Below, piece by piece: positions 1 to 8,842 of a stretch of 17,586 bases of DNA. Numbering within the stretch: the stretch's first letter is position 1; each line of letters starts with the position of its first letter. The translations under genes were made by a program, and so were the position numbers. A model generated the notes under the pieces. It was not told the origin of the DNA. It was given only the letters and a program-made list of their open reading frames with translations, and searched no databases. The stretch is from Bacteroidales bacterium UBA1410. GTDB taxonomy: Bacteria; Bacteroidota; Bacteroidia; Bacteroidales; Dysgonomonadaceae. The stretch is from contig DBPW01000029.1 in NCBI GenBank assembly GCA_002305015.1, positions 59,102-76,687 on the forward strand. Reading direction: 5' to 3'.

Positions 1-40
1 CAACTGCTCCACTCCGCGATATTGTTTCTAAATGATGTTG

Positions 41-71
41 CAAAGATAGTATATTTTATCGAACTGTCAAA
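41..71 (-). promoter_or_regulatory. Bacteroidota-type promoter for a gene off the left edge
   Basis: Read on the minus strand, TTTG (68-71) is followed after exactly 19 bases by TATCTTTG (41-48). This matches the Bacteroidota vegetative consensus TTTG-N19..21-TAnnTTTG. It points leftwards, so it would drive a divergent gene outside the window, with a start site near base 34. Inference from motif and spacing only. Confidence 0.55.
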
Positions 72-110
72 ATAATTCTTTTTATTTTCTTTTTATCTCG
101 TTAAAAATTG

Positions 111-118
111 TACTTTTG
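111..118 (+). promoter_or_regulatory. -7 promoter element of the GT2/dihydroorotase operon
   Basis: TACTTTTG fits the Bacteroidota -7 consensus TAnnTTTG and ends 19 bases before the ATG at 138, much like the element before the glycosyltransferase at 2293. The -33 region (about 88-91) is T-rich but is not a clean TTTG, so the assignment is tentative. The 5' leader would be very short. Confidence 0.4.
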
Positions 119-137
119 AAAGAAATTATTCCGTCTT

Positions 138-902
138 ATGTCCGACAGTATCGTAATTATTCCTACTTATAACGAAAAAGAAAATATCGAAAACATTATT
201 CGTGCAGTCTTTGCTTTGGAAAAAGATTTCGATGTTCTTGTTGTGGATGATGCTTCACCTGATGGAACAGGCGCAATTGTTCGTCGGTTGATGGATGAAT
301 TTCCCGGCAGGCTTTTTATGGAAGAACGAGAAGGGAAGTTGGGTCTGGGTACTGCTTACATTCATGGATTTAAATGGGCATTGGCCCGTCCGTATGCCTA
401 TATATTCGAAATGGATGCCGATTTTTCCCATAATCCCCAAGATTTGCCCCGATTATACGAAGCATGCACGGTTGAAGGATATGATGTAGCCATCGGTTCA
501 AGATACTGTACGGGAGTAAATGTAGTAAATTGGCCTATAGGGCGGGTTTTAATGTCGTATTTCGCTTCAAAATATGTGCGGATTGTTACCGGTATGGATA
601 TCCGTGATACAACTGCCGGATTTGTCTGTTACCGAAGAAAGGTATTGGAAACCATCGATTTGGATCGAATCAAATTCAAAGGGTATGCTTTCCAGATCGA
701 AATGAAATACACCGCTTATGCCCTTGGATTCAAAATTAAAGAGGTATCGATTATTTTTGTCAATCGCCGGTTGGGCGTGTCGAAAATGAATTCCGGTATA
801 TTCGGTGAAGCATTTTTTGGCGTAATCGATTTGCGGTGGCGAAAGATGATAGGAAAAATTAAGCCGAAATTATCAATCGAAGGAGAACAAAAACAAAAAT
901 GA
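138..902 (+). CDS. GT2 glycosyltransferase, polyprenol-phosphate mannosyltransferase-like
   Basis: A 254-residue family 2 glycosyltransferase of the dolichol/polyprenol-phosphate mannosyltransferase (DPM1) type. Such enzymes transfer mannose, or a related hexose, from a nucleotide sugar to a polyprenyl phosphate at the inner membrane face. The N-terminus has the Rossmann-like start IVIIPTYNEKENI (residues 5-17), then VVDDASPDGT (about 35-44) and the metal/nucleotide-binding DADFSHNP (about 93-100); GKLGLGTAY lies between them. No membrane segment is obvious, so this is the short soluble, membrane-associated form without a GtrA-like C-terminal domain. ATG at 138 follows a plausible -7 element by 19 bases. 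The stop overlaps the dihydroorotase start (ATGA), so the two are probably translationally coupled. The family is clear; the sugar donor and lipid acceptor are inferred. Confidence 0.9.
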   Translation: MSDSIVIIPTYNEKENIENIIRAVFALEKDFDVLVVDDASPDGTGAIVRRLMDEFPGRLFMEEREGKLGLGTAYIHGFKWALARPYAYIFEMDADFSHNPQDLPRLYEACTVEGYDVAIGSRYCTGVNVVNWPIGRVLMSYFASKYVRIVTGMDIRDTTAGFVCYRRKVLETIDLDRIKFKGYAFQIEMKYTAYALGFKIKEVSIIFVNRRLGVSKMNSGIFGEAFFGVIDLRWRKMIGKIKPKLSIEGEQKQK

Positions 903-2239
903 CACTTATTCATCAAGCAACCATAATCAACGAGGGGAAAACAACAGAAGGCTCGGTTCTAATTGAAGGCGAAAAAATAGGAAAGATTTTTTATGGCAAG
1001 GTGCCGGAAGATGTGTTGGCAACGTGTAGCGATGTCATTGAAGCGCAAGGGTTATACCTGATACCCGGCGTGATCGACGATCAGGTGCATTTTCGTGAGC
1101 CGGGTTTAACCCATAAAGGCGATATCGAAACAGAAAGCCGTGCTGCGGTAGCCGGAGGGGTCACTTCGTTTATGGATATGCCGAATACCAAGCCGCAAAC
1201 AATTACCATAGCAGCCTTGGAAGATAAATTCGAAAGGGCTGCACAAAAATCGATGGCCAATTATTCGTTTTACTTGGGGGCTACCAATGACAATATCGAG
1301 GAACTGAAGAAAGCCGATCCGAAAAATGTTTGCGGGGTAAAGGTTTTTATGGGAGCCTCTACGGGGAATATGTTGGTCGATAACCTTAAATCGTTGCAAC
1401 GCATTTTTGCCGAAGTGGATATGCTCATTGCAACCCATTGCGAAAAAGAGGAGATCATCCGGCAGAATGTGGAAGTCTTCAAAAAACGTTTTGGAGAAGA
1501 TATCCCGATAAAATATCATCCCTTGATTCGCAGTGAAGAAGCATGTTATCGATCGACGGCTCAAGCGGTGGAGCTTGCCCACAACTATGGCACGAGGTTG
1601 CATGTGCTGCATCTTTCCACAGGCAGAGAACTCAGCCTTTTCGATAATTACCCCGTTGAAGATAAAAAAATTACCGCCGAAGTGTGTGTGCATCATCTTT
1701 GGTTTTCCGACGAGGATTATGAGCGCTTAGGCAGCCGCATCAAGTGGAATCCGGCCATCAAAACAAAAAACGATCGGGAAGCCTTGCGTGCCGGACTTAA
1801 ATCGGGTAAATTGGATATCGTAGCCACGGATCATGCGCCTCACCTGCCGGCCGAAAAGGAAGGAGGCTGTTTGCAAGCTGCTTCCGGAGGTCCGTTGATA
1901 CAACATTCGCTGCAACTGATGCTCGAGCTTGTCAACCGGGGTGTTTATACGAATGAATTTGTTGTCGAAAAAATGTGTCATGCTCCGGCAAAACTCTTCA
2001 GCATACACCACCGGGGCTATATCCGCGAAGGATATTATGCCGATTTGGTATTGGTCAACCCCAAAAAATCGTATACGGTAACTTCGTCCAATATATTATA
2101 TAAATGCGGATGGTCGCCGTTGGAAGGTGAAACGTTTTCGCATTCGATCGAAAAAACGTTTGTTAATGGTCATCTTGTTTTTGACGGGAAAACAGTGGGC
2201 TCAGAAATAACAGGCAAACCTCTCGAATTCAATCGCTGA
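899..2239 (+). CDS. pyrC: Dihydroorotase, class I-like amidohydrolase
   Basis: A 446-residue amidohydrolase that interconverts carbamoyl-aspartate and dihydroorotate in pyrimidine synthesis. Visible active-site elements are DDQVHFREPG (residues 60-69), Lys148 in VKVFMG as the probable carbamylated metal bridge, His180 in ATHCEKEE, His235/His238 in LHVLHLS, and the catalytic-Asp motif ATDHAPH with Asp311. From memory it closely resembles the Porphyromonas gingivalis dihydroorotase. The usual first His of the HxH metal motif is Gln62 here. As I recall, this is shared by Bacteroidales homologues, so it is probably a family feature and not a defect. The ATG lies inside the stop of the preceding mannosyltransferase gene (ATGA, 899-902). 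No other pyr gene is nearby. Allantoinase or dihydropyrimidinase is less likely given the Bacteroidales-type signature. Confidence 0.93.
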   Translation: MTLIHQATIINEGKTTEGSVLIEGEKIGKIFYGKVPEDVLATCSDVIEAQGLYLIPGVIDDQVHFREPGLTHKGDIETESRAAVAGGVTSFMDMPNTKPQTITIAALEDKFERAAQKSMANYSFYLGATNDNIEELKKADPKNVCGVKVFMGASTGNMLVDNLKSLQRIFAEVDMLIATHCEKEEIIRQNVEVFKKRFGEDIPIKYHPLIRSEEACYRSTAQAVELAHNYGTRLHVLHLSTGRELSLFDNYPVEDKKITAEVCVHHLWFSDEDYERLGSRIKWNPAIKTKNDREALRAGLKSGKLDIVATDHAPHLPAEKEGGCLQAASGGPLIQHSLQLMLELVNRGVYTNEFVVEKMCHAPAKLFSIHHRGYIREGYYADLVLVNPKKSYTVTSSNILYKCGWSPLEGETFSHSIEKTFVNGHLVFDGKTVGSEITGKPLEFNR

Positions 2240-2266
2240 TATTCGTTTAATGTCGTAAGGTTTTGT

Positions 2267-2274
2267 TATTTTTG
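2267..2274 (+). promoter_or_regulatory. -7 promoter element of the GT-B glycosyltransferase gene
   Basis: TATTTTTG matches TAnnTTTG and ends 18 bases before the ATG at 2293. It lies inside the alternative upstream reading from a TTG at 2263, which argues that translation starts at 2293 instead. The -33 element is not clear. Confidence 0.4.
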
Positions 2275-2292
2275 TATCCAAATCAGCTTTAC

Positions 2293-3375
2293 ATGAGATT
2301 TATTTTTACCATTCAGGGCGAGGGGAGAGGCCATTTTACACAAGCTCTCTCATTATCATCTATTTTGCGTAAACATGGTCATGAAGTGGTGGGGGTTTTG
2401 GTCGGGAAAAGCAAATGGCGACAGATTCCCGAGTTTTTCAGCGAAAAAATCGATGCGCCTCTTCATACGTTCGAGAGCCCTAACTTTACCACCTTTTACA
2501 AAAATAAGCGTCCGATTATTGTCCTTAGTGTGGTCAGTAATTTCATGCGGCTTGTTTTTTTTCGGAAGAGCATTCTCTTTGTAAAAAATAAAATCGAAGA
2601 GTATGAACCCGATATCGTGATAAATTTTTACGAACTAATTACAGGGATGACGTTTGGTATTTATCGTCTCGATAAAAAACTCGGCGTGAAATTCATATGC
2701 GTTGCTCATCAGTATGTTTTACTCAATTCCCATTACAAAACCACACCCGAACAAGATGTAAAATACGAATTATTGCGCCTGTTGTCAAAAGTGTCTTGTC
2801 AGCGCGCGACGAAGATATTGGCTTTATCGTTTCGCGATATGCCCGGCTGTGAAGAATGCCGCCTTGTAACCGTTCCTCCCTTGCTGCGACAGGAAGTATT
2901 TCAAATTCAACCTACTCCGGGCAATTATATTCATGGGTATCTTCTGAATGTCGGCTATTTCGAAGAAATTTTGGATTGGCACTCCAAAAATCCGGATGTA
3001 CCCTTACGTTTTTTCTGGGATAAGAAAGATGCGGAAGAAGTGACCATAATAGACGAGAATCTTGTGATGTATCGTTTAAATGATGCACTTTTTCTCCGAA
3101 GTCTTGCCGGCTGTATGGCTTATGCTACTACCGCCGGATTCGAGTCGATTTGCGAAGCATTATATTACCGCAAACCTGCGTTGATGATCCCGGTACATAT
3201 CGAACAAGAATTTAATGCCTACGATGCCGGTTTGTCGGGTGCGGGTATCAGCGATAAAAAATTCGAGTTGAATAAATTGCTTGATTTTATTCCGCATTAT
3301 CGCCCCGACGACCATTTTCGGGATTGGGTGCATCAGGCAGAAGATCTATTTATCCGGGAAATTTGTGGAGAATAA
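2293..3375 (+). CDS. GT-B fold glycosyltransferase (MurG/GT28-like)
   Basis: A 360-residue protein from ATG 2293. The frame is open from a TTG at 2263, but those ten extra codons overlap a promoter-like element and have no family character, so I prefer MRFIFTIQGEGRGHF as the start. The GxGRGHFTQA loop (residues 9-18) is the N-terminal donor/acceptor loop of GT-B enzymes such as MurG. The C-terminal part has FESICEALYYRKPALMIPV followed by an HIEQEFNA segment, the nucleotide-sugar binding region of GT28-type transferases and of the MJ1255/VC2487-like family. No signal peptide or membrane helix is visible, so it probably acts on the cytoplasmic face on a lipid or glycan acceptor. The substrate is unknown. 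It lies 53 bases after the dihydroorotase and seems to have its own promoter. Confidence 0.75.
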   Translation: MRFIFTIQGEGRGHFTQALSLSSILRKHGHEVVGVLVGKSKWRQIPEFFSEKIDAPLHTFESPNFTTFYKNKRPIIVLSVVSNFMRLVFFRKSILFVKNKIEEYEPDIVINFYELITGMTFGIYRLDKKLGVKFICVAHQYVLLNSHYKTTPEQDVKYELLRLLSKVSCQRATKILALSFRDMPGCEECRLVTVPPLLRQEVFQIQPTPGNYIHGYLLNVGYFEEILDWHSKNPDVPLRFFWDKKDAEEVTIIDENLVMYRLNDALFLRSLAGCMAYATTAGFESICEALYYRKPALMIPVHIEQEFNAYDAGLSGAGISDKKFELNKLLDFIPHYRPDDHFRDWVHQAEDLFIREICGE

Positions 3376-3479
3376 TTTGGAGGTAATCTGTACCCATAAA
3401 CCAACAAATCGGCCGTTATCTAAAATACAGAAACCGTTATAACCAACGATACGGGGTGTTGTTTCGGAAGAAAACAGCA

Positions 3480-3514
3480 AAAAAGAGCGCATCTCAAAAG
3501 GACGCGCTCTTTTT
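3480..3514. terminator. Bidirectional intrinsic terminator between GT-B gene and secDF
   Basis: A perfect 11-bp inverted repeat, AAAAAGAGCGC (3480-3490) and GCGCTCTTTTT (3504-3514), with a 13-base loop. It is flanked by A- and T-runs, so it can terminate both the + strand glycosyltransferase and the convergent minus-strand secDF. The gap 3376-3534 holds no other supported feature. Confidence 0.85.
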
Positions 3515-3534
3515 TGATATTAAGTTGTACTTAT

Positions 3535-6495
3535 TTATTTGCTTTTTACCGTCGCTTCTTTTACCTCATGCTGTTGTTTCGACATAATTCGGAAAGCAAC
3601 GGGGGCAGCTACAAACAAACTGGTCACCGTTCCGGTTACGATACCGATCAACATGGCAAACACAAAACTCCGTACGGCATCACCGCCAAAGAACAGGATA
3701 CAAAAGATAACCAAGATGGTACTTAGTCCTGTATTGATGGTACGTGCCAACGTAGCATTCATCGAATCGTTGAAAACGGTGAGTAGATCGCGTTTGGGAT
3801 AGAGATGCCGGTATTCGCGGATACGGTCGAAGACCACTACTTTATCGTTGATCGAATACCCGACAATTGTCAATATGGCGGCCACAAAGGTTTGATCGAT
3901 TTCCATCGAGAACGGCATCACTTTCCAAAACAACGAATAAATCCCGATGACTGAAAAAGCATCGATAGCCAGAGCGGCAATCGTACCGACCGAAAACGCC
4001 CAATTATTAAAACGGAACAAAATATATAATCCCATACAAATGAGGGCGATTCCTAATGCCAAAAAGGCATTCCTCATCATATCTTCGGCAATGCTCGGCC
4101 CGACTTTCTGCGAACTCTGGATATAATCGTCGATTGTTTTTCCCGGAGCAATATAATCTTTAAGCCCTTCTTCCAGCAACGATCGCAGTTCTTGTTCAAC
4201 ATTTTCACTATCGTCGTCAATCCTGAAGTTGGTCGATACCCGCACCTGGTTGCTTGAGCCGATGGTGATTACCCTCACAGACTCTCCAAAGTAAGGTGCC
4301 AATGCATCCTGAATTTCACCTGTTTTTACCGGTTTTTCAAAACGGATAACGTAGTTGCGTCCGCCGGTGAAATCGATTCCCGTATTTAATTTCAGGGTAA
4401 ACAACGAAATAATGCTCACCACGATAAATATTCCGATAATGGCAATTATTTTTTTGCTGTTGTGGATAAAATTAAAGTGGAATTCTTTGGCCATTATGTT
4501 GGAAAAGCGCGTCTTGAACGAGAGATTTTGCCATTTTCCTTTTTCCAATTGTCCTTCGTATAAAATACGGGTAAAATATACGGCGGTCAGGAAGGAAATG
4601 ATAATACCTATAATTAAGGTAATGGCGAAACCTTTAATCGCACCGGTTCCGAATATGGCCAAAATTATACCGGTAATGATGGTGGTCAAGTTCGAGTCGA
4701 AAATGGCAGAGAACGCATTCTTATACCCATCTTCCAGTGCCCTACGCAGTGTTTTACCCGCTGCAAGCTCTTCTTTGATACGTTCATTGATAAGTACGTT
4801 GGCATCTACGGCCATAGCCAGTGCCAAAATCATACCCGCGATTCCCGGCAGGGTGAGTACGGCCCGAAATGCGGCAAGTGCTCCTAACGTAAAGAAAAGG
4901 TTGGCAAGCAACGCTCCATTAATAATCATGCCGGGAATAAATCCGTAAAGCATACACGTAAAAATGAACAGTACGATCAATGCGATAATAAAGGAAATCA
5001 TTCCGGCCTGAATAGCTTCTTGTCCCAAAGAAGGACCCACGATGTCTTCTTGTACAATGCGTACTCCGGCTTTCATTTTACCCGATTTCAGTACGTTTGC
5101 CAAATCCTCTGCTTCTTCGTGCGTGAAATTCCCCGTGATAGAGGATCGTCCACCTTCGATGCGGTCGTTAACGCGTGGTGCCGAATATACATAACCATCT
5201 AATACGATAGCAATGCATTTACCTTTCTCGGCACCCGTAATGGTTGCCCATCGGCTGGCACCGGCTGAATTCATGGTCATGCTTACTTCCCAACCCGTTC
5301 CTTGTTGTCCTTGGTCTGCACGGGCATTCACTACCACATCGCCTTCCAGGGCGGGACCTCTTTTTGTACCATCCCCTTTCAACGCATATAATTCGAAGTA
5401 AGTCTCGCGTTTATCCACCGGTTTAAATCCCCATCTGAATTGTGCATCGGCAGGGAAAACATCTTTATATTTGTTCAGTATGTAACTCACTGCAGCCGTA
5501 TCGTTTTTGGCAACGGTTCCGACAATAGGACCCCCTGCTCCGCTCATGGCGAAATAAGGCTGATTAAAATATTCAATAAAACTTTTGGTTATGACGATAG
5601 GTTTTTCTTCTTCGTCGGTTGATGCCGATGAAAGAGTCGGAGCCGGCAGGGTATCGGTTAGCTGAAGCGAAGCCGTTGTTGCTGCCGAATCGGTTGTGGC
5701 AACCGAAAGCGAATCGGCCATCCCTTTCATGGCATTGACTAGTTCGATGGAACGTTGATTCACTTGGTTAAGAAAAGGGGTCAGTTCGCTTATGTCATAC
5801 GTTTTCCAAAATTCGAGGTTTGCACGTCCTTGAAGCAGGTTGCGAACACGCTCGGGTTCCGTAATTCCCGGCAATTCGATCAAGATACGCTCTGCTCTAT
5901 CCAGTTTTTGTATGTTGGGAGAAACCACACCGAAACGGTCGATACGGGTACGCAACACATTGAAAGCGTTATCGGCTGCAGCGGCAACTTCCTGACGCAG
6001 AACTGCAATAACTTCGTCATTGGTAGCCGTCGGACTGATGCGGTCGCTCATCGTTATGCTGAAAATATTGGCAAGTTTTCCGTTCGGATTAATCCTTTCG
6101 TAGTTTTGACGGAAAAGGGAAACAAAATCCAAGGAGCTTCCTTTCCGGTTTTGCTCAATCGTTTCCTTTAATGCCTGATTGAAAGCGGGATCATCCGTAT
6201 TGGCAAGCGATCGCAATACTTGTGCTGCATCCACTTCAAGTATAACGGTCATACCGCCTTTCAGGTCAAGACCTAATCCGATTTCCCGCTGACGAATTTC
6301 TTTTAAGGTGTATCCGAGATAGACTTTTTCGGAGGATAATGAATCAAGATAATGATTCTTAAGGGCTAAGTTTCCATTGGCGTATTTGTCTGCTTTTTTA
6401 TTGTATTGCCAACCTACTACGGTGAAGGATAGGTAGTACAAAGAAATAAGCGTGAGTAAAATACTGAAAACTTTGATGAATCCTTTGTTCGACAT
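3535..6495 (-). CDS. secDF: Fused SecD-SecF protein translocase subunit
   Basis: A 986-residue inner-membrane protein combining SecD and SecF, which use the proton motive force to help move proteins through SecYEG. The SecD half has an N-terminal helix (about 5-27), GLDLKGG (75-81), a large periplasmic domain with the P1-type RIDRFGV segment (about 184-190), LANVLKSGKM with VGPSLG (about 465-491), and a membrane bundle including MAVDANVLINERI with Asp564. The SecF half restarts with GIDFTGG (706-712), then VGPSIAEDMM (about 798-807) and the membrane motifs AIDAFSVIG (Asp845) and YSINDKVVVFDR (Asp884, Asp890). Residues about 255-300 form a Ser/Thr/Ala-rich acidic linker within the SecD periplasmic domain. 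Fused SecDF is usual in Bacteroidota. It has its own promoter about 100 bases upstream and ends at the bidirectional terminator. Confidence 0.97.
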   Translation of the reverse strand: MSNKGFIKVFSILLTLISLYYLSFTVVGWQYNKKADKYANGNLALKNHYLDSLSSEKVYLGYTLKEIRQREIGLGLDLKGGMTVILEVDAAQVLRSLANTDDPAFNQALKETIEQNRKGSSLDFVSLFRQNYERINPNGKLANIFSITMSDRISPTATNDEVIAVLRQEVAAAADNAFNVLRTRIDRFGVVSPNIQKLDRAERILIELPGITEPERVRNLLQGRANLEFWKTYDISELTPFLNQVNQRSIELVNAMKGMADSLSVATTDSAATTASLQLTDTLPAPTLSSASTDEEEKPIVITKSFIEYFNQPYFAMSGAGGPIVGTVAKNDTAAVSYILNKYKDVFPADAQFRWGFKPVDKRETYFELYALKGDGTKRGPALEGDVVVNARADQGQQGTGWEVSMTMNSAGASRWATITGAEKGKCIAIVLDGYVYSAPRVNDRIEGGRSSITGNFTHEEAEDLANVLKSGKMKAGVRIVQEDIVGPSLGQEAIQAGMISFIIALIVLFIFTCMLYGFIPGMIINGALLANLFFTLGALAAFRAVLTLPGIAGMILALAMAVDANVLINERIKEELAAGKTLRRALEDGYKNAFSAIFDSNLTTIITGIILAIFGTGAIKGFAITLIIGIIISFLTAVYFTRILYEGQLEKGKWQNLSFKTRFSNIMAKEFHFNFIHNSKKIIAIIGIFIVVSIISLFTLKLNTGIDFTGGRNYVIRFEKPVKTGEIQDALAPYFGESVRVITIGSSNQVRVSTNFRIDDDSENVEQELRSLLEEGLKDYIAPGKTIDDYIQSSQKVGPSIAEDMMRNAFLALGIALICMGLYILFRFNNWAFSVGTIAALAIDAFSVIGIYSLFWKVMPFSMEIDQTFVAAILTIVGYSINDKVVVFDRIREYRHLYPKRDLLTVFNDSMNATLARTINTGLSTILVIFCILFFGGDAVRSFVFAMLIGIVTGTVTSLFVAAPVAFRIMSKQQHEVKEATVKSK

Positions 6496-6602
6496 TTCTA
6501 TTCTACTTTTTTATATTTATAATTTACTATCTTTCAGGTTGTTGTATTGTTTGTTTTTTGTGACAGAAAGATATTTGGCCGCATCTGCCTCCATTAAGGG
6601 TG

Positions 6603-6635
6603 CAAATATACGTTTTTTTGTCTTTTTAAGACAAA
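6603..6635 (-). promoter_or_regulatory. Promoter of secDF
   Basis: On the minus strand TTTG (6632-6635) and TATATTTG (6603-6610) are 21 bases apart, a full match to the Bacteroidota consensus. Transcription would begin near 6597, leaving a leader of about 100 bases before the secDF ATG at 6495. The -33 box sits in the arm of the upstream peptidase terminator hairpin and in a second palindrome (6616-6636). Confidence 0.65.
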
Positions 6636-6670
6636 ATCGCCGGATTATTTTTTCATAACCCGACGATTTT
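6633..6670 (-). terminator. Intrinsic terminator of the M3 peptidase gene
   Basis: On the minus strand, AAAATCGTCGG (6670-6660) can pair with CCGGCGATTTT (6643-6633) as an 11-bp stem with one G-U pair. It begins 15 bases after the peptidase stop codon, and T-rich sequence follows. The pairing is complete only as minus-strand RNA; the + strand has a C-A mismatch. This supports the direction. Confidence 0.6.
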
Positions 6671-6684
6671 TCAGGAAATAAAAA

Positions 6685-8805
6685 TTATTTCACAAATCCC
6701 CTGTTCTTTAACAAGTAAATGGGATTGGGCTCGGCTCCCCTGTATCGGATATAAAGTTTCATGGGCTCGTCCGATCCTCCTTTTGAAAGGATGTTTTCGC
6801 GGAACGATTGTGCCGTTTCCCGATCGAAAATACCTTTTTCGGCAAAGGGTTGGAAAGCATCGGCATCCAACACTTCAGACCACAGGTAGCTGTAATATCC
6901 GGCAGAATAACCTCCGCTGAAAATATGGGTAAAATAGGTACTGCGGTAACGGGGGATGATTTCCGGAATAAGCCCGATTTTTTTCATCGATTCCTCTTCA
7001 AATTTGCGCACATCGAAAGTTTGTTGTTGCGTTTGGGTGTGCCAGTCCATGTCGAGCAGCGCAGCGGCAACCAATTCGGTGGTCATGAATCCCTGATTGA
7101 AATAGGTTGATTTGGTGATTTTGTCTATCAAGGCATCGGGTATTGTTTCCCCGGTTTGATAGTGTTTGGCATAGAGCTTCAATACCTCGGGATGAAAAGC
7201 CCAATGTTCGTTGATTTGCGAAGGCAGCTCCACAAAATCGCGATACACATTCGTGCACGAAACCCCTTTATAGTTTACTTTAGAGAGCATGCCGTGTAAA
7301 GCATGGCCGAATTCGTGAAACATGGTTTCCACTTCATCGAGCGTAAGCAGCGACGGCAATTGTTCCGTTGGTCTGGTAAAGTTGCCTACATTGTACACCA
7401 ACGGGCGGATATCCACGCCGTTTTCAACCCATTGTTCGCGGAAAGTACCCATCCATGCTCCGCCACTTTTTCCCGGACGCGGAAAATAGTCGGTGTAAAA
7501 TACGGCGAGAAACGAACCGTCGGCATCGGTCACTTCATACGTTTCTACTTCCGGATTATATACCGGTATGTTGTCTATTTTCTTGAAATTCAACCCATAA
7601 AGTTTGTTCGCTACGGTAAATATGCCTTCGCGTACGTTTTCCATCTTAAAATAGGGTTTGATTTCTGCTTCGTCTAACGCGTATTTTTCTTTACGAAGTT
7701 TTTCGGCATAATACCACCAGTCCCACGATTGGAGTTTGAATTTTCCGCCTTCCTTATCGATCAAGGCCTGAAGTTCGGCCGCTTCCTTTTTTGCCTGAGG
7801 CAGCGCATAACTCCAGATGGTATTCAGCAGATCGTACACGGCTTTGGGAGTTTTGGCCATCGTTTCTTCCAGCACAAAATCGGCATACGTGTTATACCCC
7901 ATCAGCTTGGCTTTTTCAATGCGCAGGTTCACAATCTTGTTGACAATCTCTTTATTATCGTATTCATTATCGTTGTCGCCCCGCATATACATGGCTTTAT
8001 ACAGCTTTTCGCGTAGCGCGCGATTGTCGGCATATTGCAAAAAAGGGATCCAACTCGGTTTTTGAAGCGTAAAGACCCATTTGCCCTCCAAACCTTTGGC
8101 TTTTGCCGTTTCGGCAGCCGCGGCAACAACGGCATCGGGAAGTCCGGAGAGATCTTTTTTGTCTTCAATCACGAGGGTATAATTATTGGTTTCTTTCAAT
8201 ACGTTATTCCCATATTGGAGGGTAAGGGCCGAGAGCTCTTTGTTGATTTCGCGCAGCCGTTGCTTTGCCGAATCGTTCAACAGAATGCCGCCTCGTACAA
8301 ATCTTTTGTAATATTTGTTGAGCAACTGCGTTTGTTCGGTAGTCAGGTTCAGATTTTTTGCCTGGTCATAAAGGGTTTTGATTCTTTCGAAAAGTTGCTG
8401 ATTGAGGTAAATGTTATCGTTGTGTTCCGATAATTTTGGAGAAATTTCAATCGCAATTTGTTCAATGGTGTCTGTTTTTTCTGCCCCTTCCAGTGCGAAG
8501 AATGCCGACGAAACCCTTTCGAGAATCATGCCGCTGTTGTCTAAGGCAACCAGGGTATTTTCGAAAGTGGGAGCCTCAGGGTTGTTGGCGATGGAATCGA
8601 TCTCTTTAGCGTGTTGTTCCATGCCATAGGCAAAAGCGGGGCGATAATCTTCTTCCGTTATTTTATCGAATGGGGGAACACCGTACGGCGTATCGTACTC
8701 GGTATAAAAAACGCTTCCTTTTTCGGCTGTTTTGTCTGCTTTTTTGGAAGGATTACATGCAAATAAAGTCATAGCGGCAAATGAAATTAAAAATACTTTT
8801 TTCAT
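6685..8805 (-). CDS. M3 family zinc metallopeptidase, lipoprotein (Dcp/OpdA-like)
   Basis: A 706-residue M3 (thimet oligopeptidase/peptidyl-dipeptidase) enzyme that degrades short peptides. The N-terminus has a lysine pair, a hydrophobic stretch and a lipobox ending at Cys17 (TLFAC), so the mature protein should be lipid-anchored in the cell envelope, unlike cytoplasmic OpdA. The zinc site is HEFGH (497-501) with the third ligand Glu526 in RDFVELPSQ, 29 residues after the first His as in thimet oligopeptidase. PRPGKSGGAW (about 442-451) and the C-terminal YSAGYYSYLW are also typical of the family. Length fits a full enzyme. It is monocistronic, with its own promoter (8843-8873) and terminator. 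Dcp versus OpdA-type specificity cannot be told from the sequence. Confidence 0.95.
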   Translation of the reverse strand: MKKVFLISFAAMTLFACNPSKKADKTAEKGSVFYTEYDTPYGVPPFDKITEEDYRPAFAYGMEQHAKEIDSIANNPEAPTFENTLVALDNSGMILERVSSAFFALEGAEKTDTIEQIAIEISPKLSEHNDNIYLNQQLFERIKTLYDQAKNLNLTTEQTQLLNKYYKRFVRGGILLNDSAKQRLREINKELSALTLQYGNNVLKETNNYTLVIEDKKDLSGLPDAVVAAAAETAKAKGLEGKWVFTLQKPSWIPFLQYADNRALREKLYKAMYMRGDNDNEYDNKEIVNKIVNLRIEKAKLMGYNTYADFVLEETMAKTPKAVYDLLNTIWSYALPQAKKEAAELQALIDKEGGKFKLQSWDWWYYAEKLRKEKYALDEAEIKPYFKMENVREGIFTVANKLYGLNFKKIDNIPVYNPEVETYEVTDADGSFLAVFYTDYFPRPGKSGGAWMGTFREQWVENGVDIRPLVYNVGNFTRPTEQLPSLLTLDEVETMFHEFGHALHGMLSKVNYKGVSCTNVYRDFVELPSQINEHWAFHPEVLKLYAKHYQTGETIPDALIDKITKSTYFNQGFMTTELVAAALLDMDWHTQTQQQTFDVRKFEEESMKKIGLIPEIIPRYRSTYFTHIFSGGYSAGYYSYLWSEVLDADAFQPFAEKGIFDRETAQSFRENILSKGGSDEPMKLYIRYRGAEPNPIYLLKNRGFVK

Positions 8806-8842
8806 CGGTTTATGAAATTAAACAAAGGATTGATTATTTTGA

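Noticed and set aside
3346..3492. A 48-codon minus-strand frame (starts MRSFLLFSSE, contains RIVGYNGFCILDNG) between the GT-B gene and secDF.
   Set aside because: Its ATG lies inside the terminator hairpin, its 3' end overlaps the GT-B coding sequence, and I know no matching family. The protein-like composition is mildly interesting but not enough for a call.
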